From: Heterobilharzia americana
Lineage: Eukaryota > Platyhelminthes > Trematoda > Strigeidida > Schistosomatidae
DNA length: 64,000 nt
Direction: 5' to 3'
NCBI GenBank assembly: GCA_944470555.2
Contig: OX104127.1
Span: forward strand, 68,409,646-68,473,645
Shown in pieces: positions 63,371 to 64,000 of this stretch. Within the stretch, counting starts at the first letter, position 1, and the number at the start of each line of letters is the position of its first letter. The notes under the pieces were generated by a model. That model was given only the letters and a program-made list of their open reading frames with translations, was not told where the DNA came from and searched no databases. Made by a program: the position numbers and the translations under genes.

Positions 63371-64000
63371 ACTCGGTAGACTGAGAAAGTTTACATGATA
63401 GTCGACTTGCACTACTTTTTTGCTGGCTGGGAATGAACGAAGACTTTAAGGAATGGTTCAGCCGTACTTAGCTTGCCAGAGGCGTAAAGTTGCGAGACAC
63501 ACGAAAAGCCCTTCAGGTTCTTTTCTAGCCCAATGCACGCCTTTCGACCTTGTCCATATGGATATTATAGGACCTCTACCAGAATCTAATGGATGTGCTT
63601 ACCTTATCATCCACGTGGATCGTTTTACGCGATTGTCAGAAGCATCACCTATTAGGAATATTACTGCTGAAACTGTCGCCCTTGTTTTCGTAGAAAGATG
63701 GATCGCGAACTTTGGATGTTCGTCTTGCGTAACAACCGACCGTGAACGCCAATTCGAGTGTGGATTATCTCACGCTTTAACTGCACTTTTAGGTGTCACT
63801 CGGTTCCTAACGATGGTTTGCCATCCACAAATAAATGTGATTGTATAACGTTTTTATAGATGGCTGAAAGCTTCCTTTTCAGCTGCGAAACAAACCTCAG
63901 TGGACCGAGGCTCTGCCTATGGTCCCACTAGGTTTTCGCAACGCGTTGAAAGCTGATGATGGATGCACCTTCGCGGGACTCGTCTGTGGGACTACTCCTC
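63371..64000 (+). mobile_element. CsRn1-like Ty3/Gypsy retrotransposon, integrase part
   Basis: After a short flank, 63455-63850 reads LACQRRKVARHTKSP (zinc-binding region end), FDLVHMDIIGPLPESNGCAY (catalytic Asp within HMDIIGPLP) and YLIIHVDRFTRLSEASPI, then CVTTDRERQFECGL (second catalytic Asp region, TDRERQF where TDRGRQF is usual). A stop at about 63846 is followed by FYRWLKASFSAAKQ in the same frame, then LPMV-type readings in another. The RNase H part is missing between 56352 and here. Continues past the window end. Confidence 0.75.

Overview
This window is eukaryotic and looks like a digenean flatworm, probably Schistosoma or a close relative such as Trichobilharzia. The base composition is AT-rich. 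Small exons with GT/AG borders are separated by long introns, (TA)n tracts are frequent, and most of the rest is retrotransposon relics of flatworm types: two RTE-type LINE families, CR1-like LINEs with a PHD-finger ORF1, Penelope-like elements with a GIY-YIG domain, and a CsRn1-like Ty3/Gypsy element. I see no bacterial genes, rRNA, tRNA or CRISPR.

Positions 646-35781 (+) hold one host gene. I assembled it by hand from 22 exons whose reading phases join at every junction except exon 1 to exon 2. It encodes about 984 residues: an apparent mitochondrial presequence, pentatricopeptide-like (PPR) helical repeats near the N terminus, then a long helical region. The best guess is an LRPPRC/bicoid-stability-factor-like mitochondrial RNA-binding protein. 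Its introns carry many LINE fragments (intron 2 alone holds about 5.5 kb of tail-to-tail RTE elements), two Penelope/foldback-type units and SINE-like repeats.

Positions 31166-38586 contain the last three exons (20-22), the 3' flank and two pieces of a young RTE LINE on the minus strand: B in intron 19 and A downstream of the gene. This whole block occurs again as an almost identical reverse complement at 56353-63294. Positions pair with a constant sum: 94460 in the LINE B part, 94481 in the gene part, 94939 in the LINE A part. Only two indels separate the arms: a 21-nt (TA)n difference and a 458-nt deletion.

The 17.8-kb spacer (38587-56352) is a transposon graveyard: an RTE LINE (about 40640-42110), a CR1-like 3' end (42730-44200), a CR1-like LINE on the minus strand with PHD ORF1 (44520-48430), a Penelope-like element on the minus strand (50450-51240), another CR1-like LINE (51545-54190) and the 5' half of a Gypsy element (about 54290-56352).

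The right copy of the block is nested inside that Gypsy element. Its reverse transcriptase stops at 56352 and its integrase resumes after 63371. The nested unit starts at the LINE 5' end and finishes with a LINE 3' end, with three host exons and their introns between. This LINE-host-LINE chimera is the most interesting object in the window. It is either an ectopic gene-conversion product or a retrotransposed read-through transcript.
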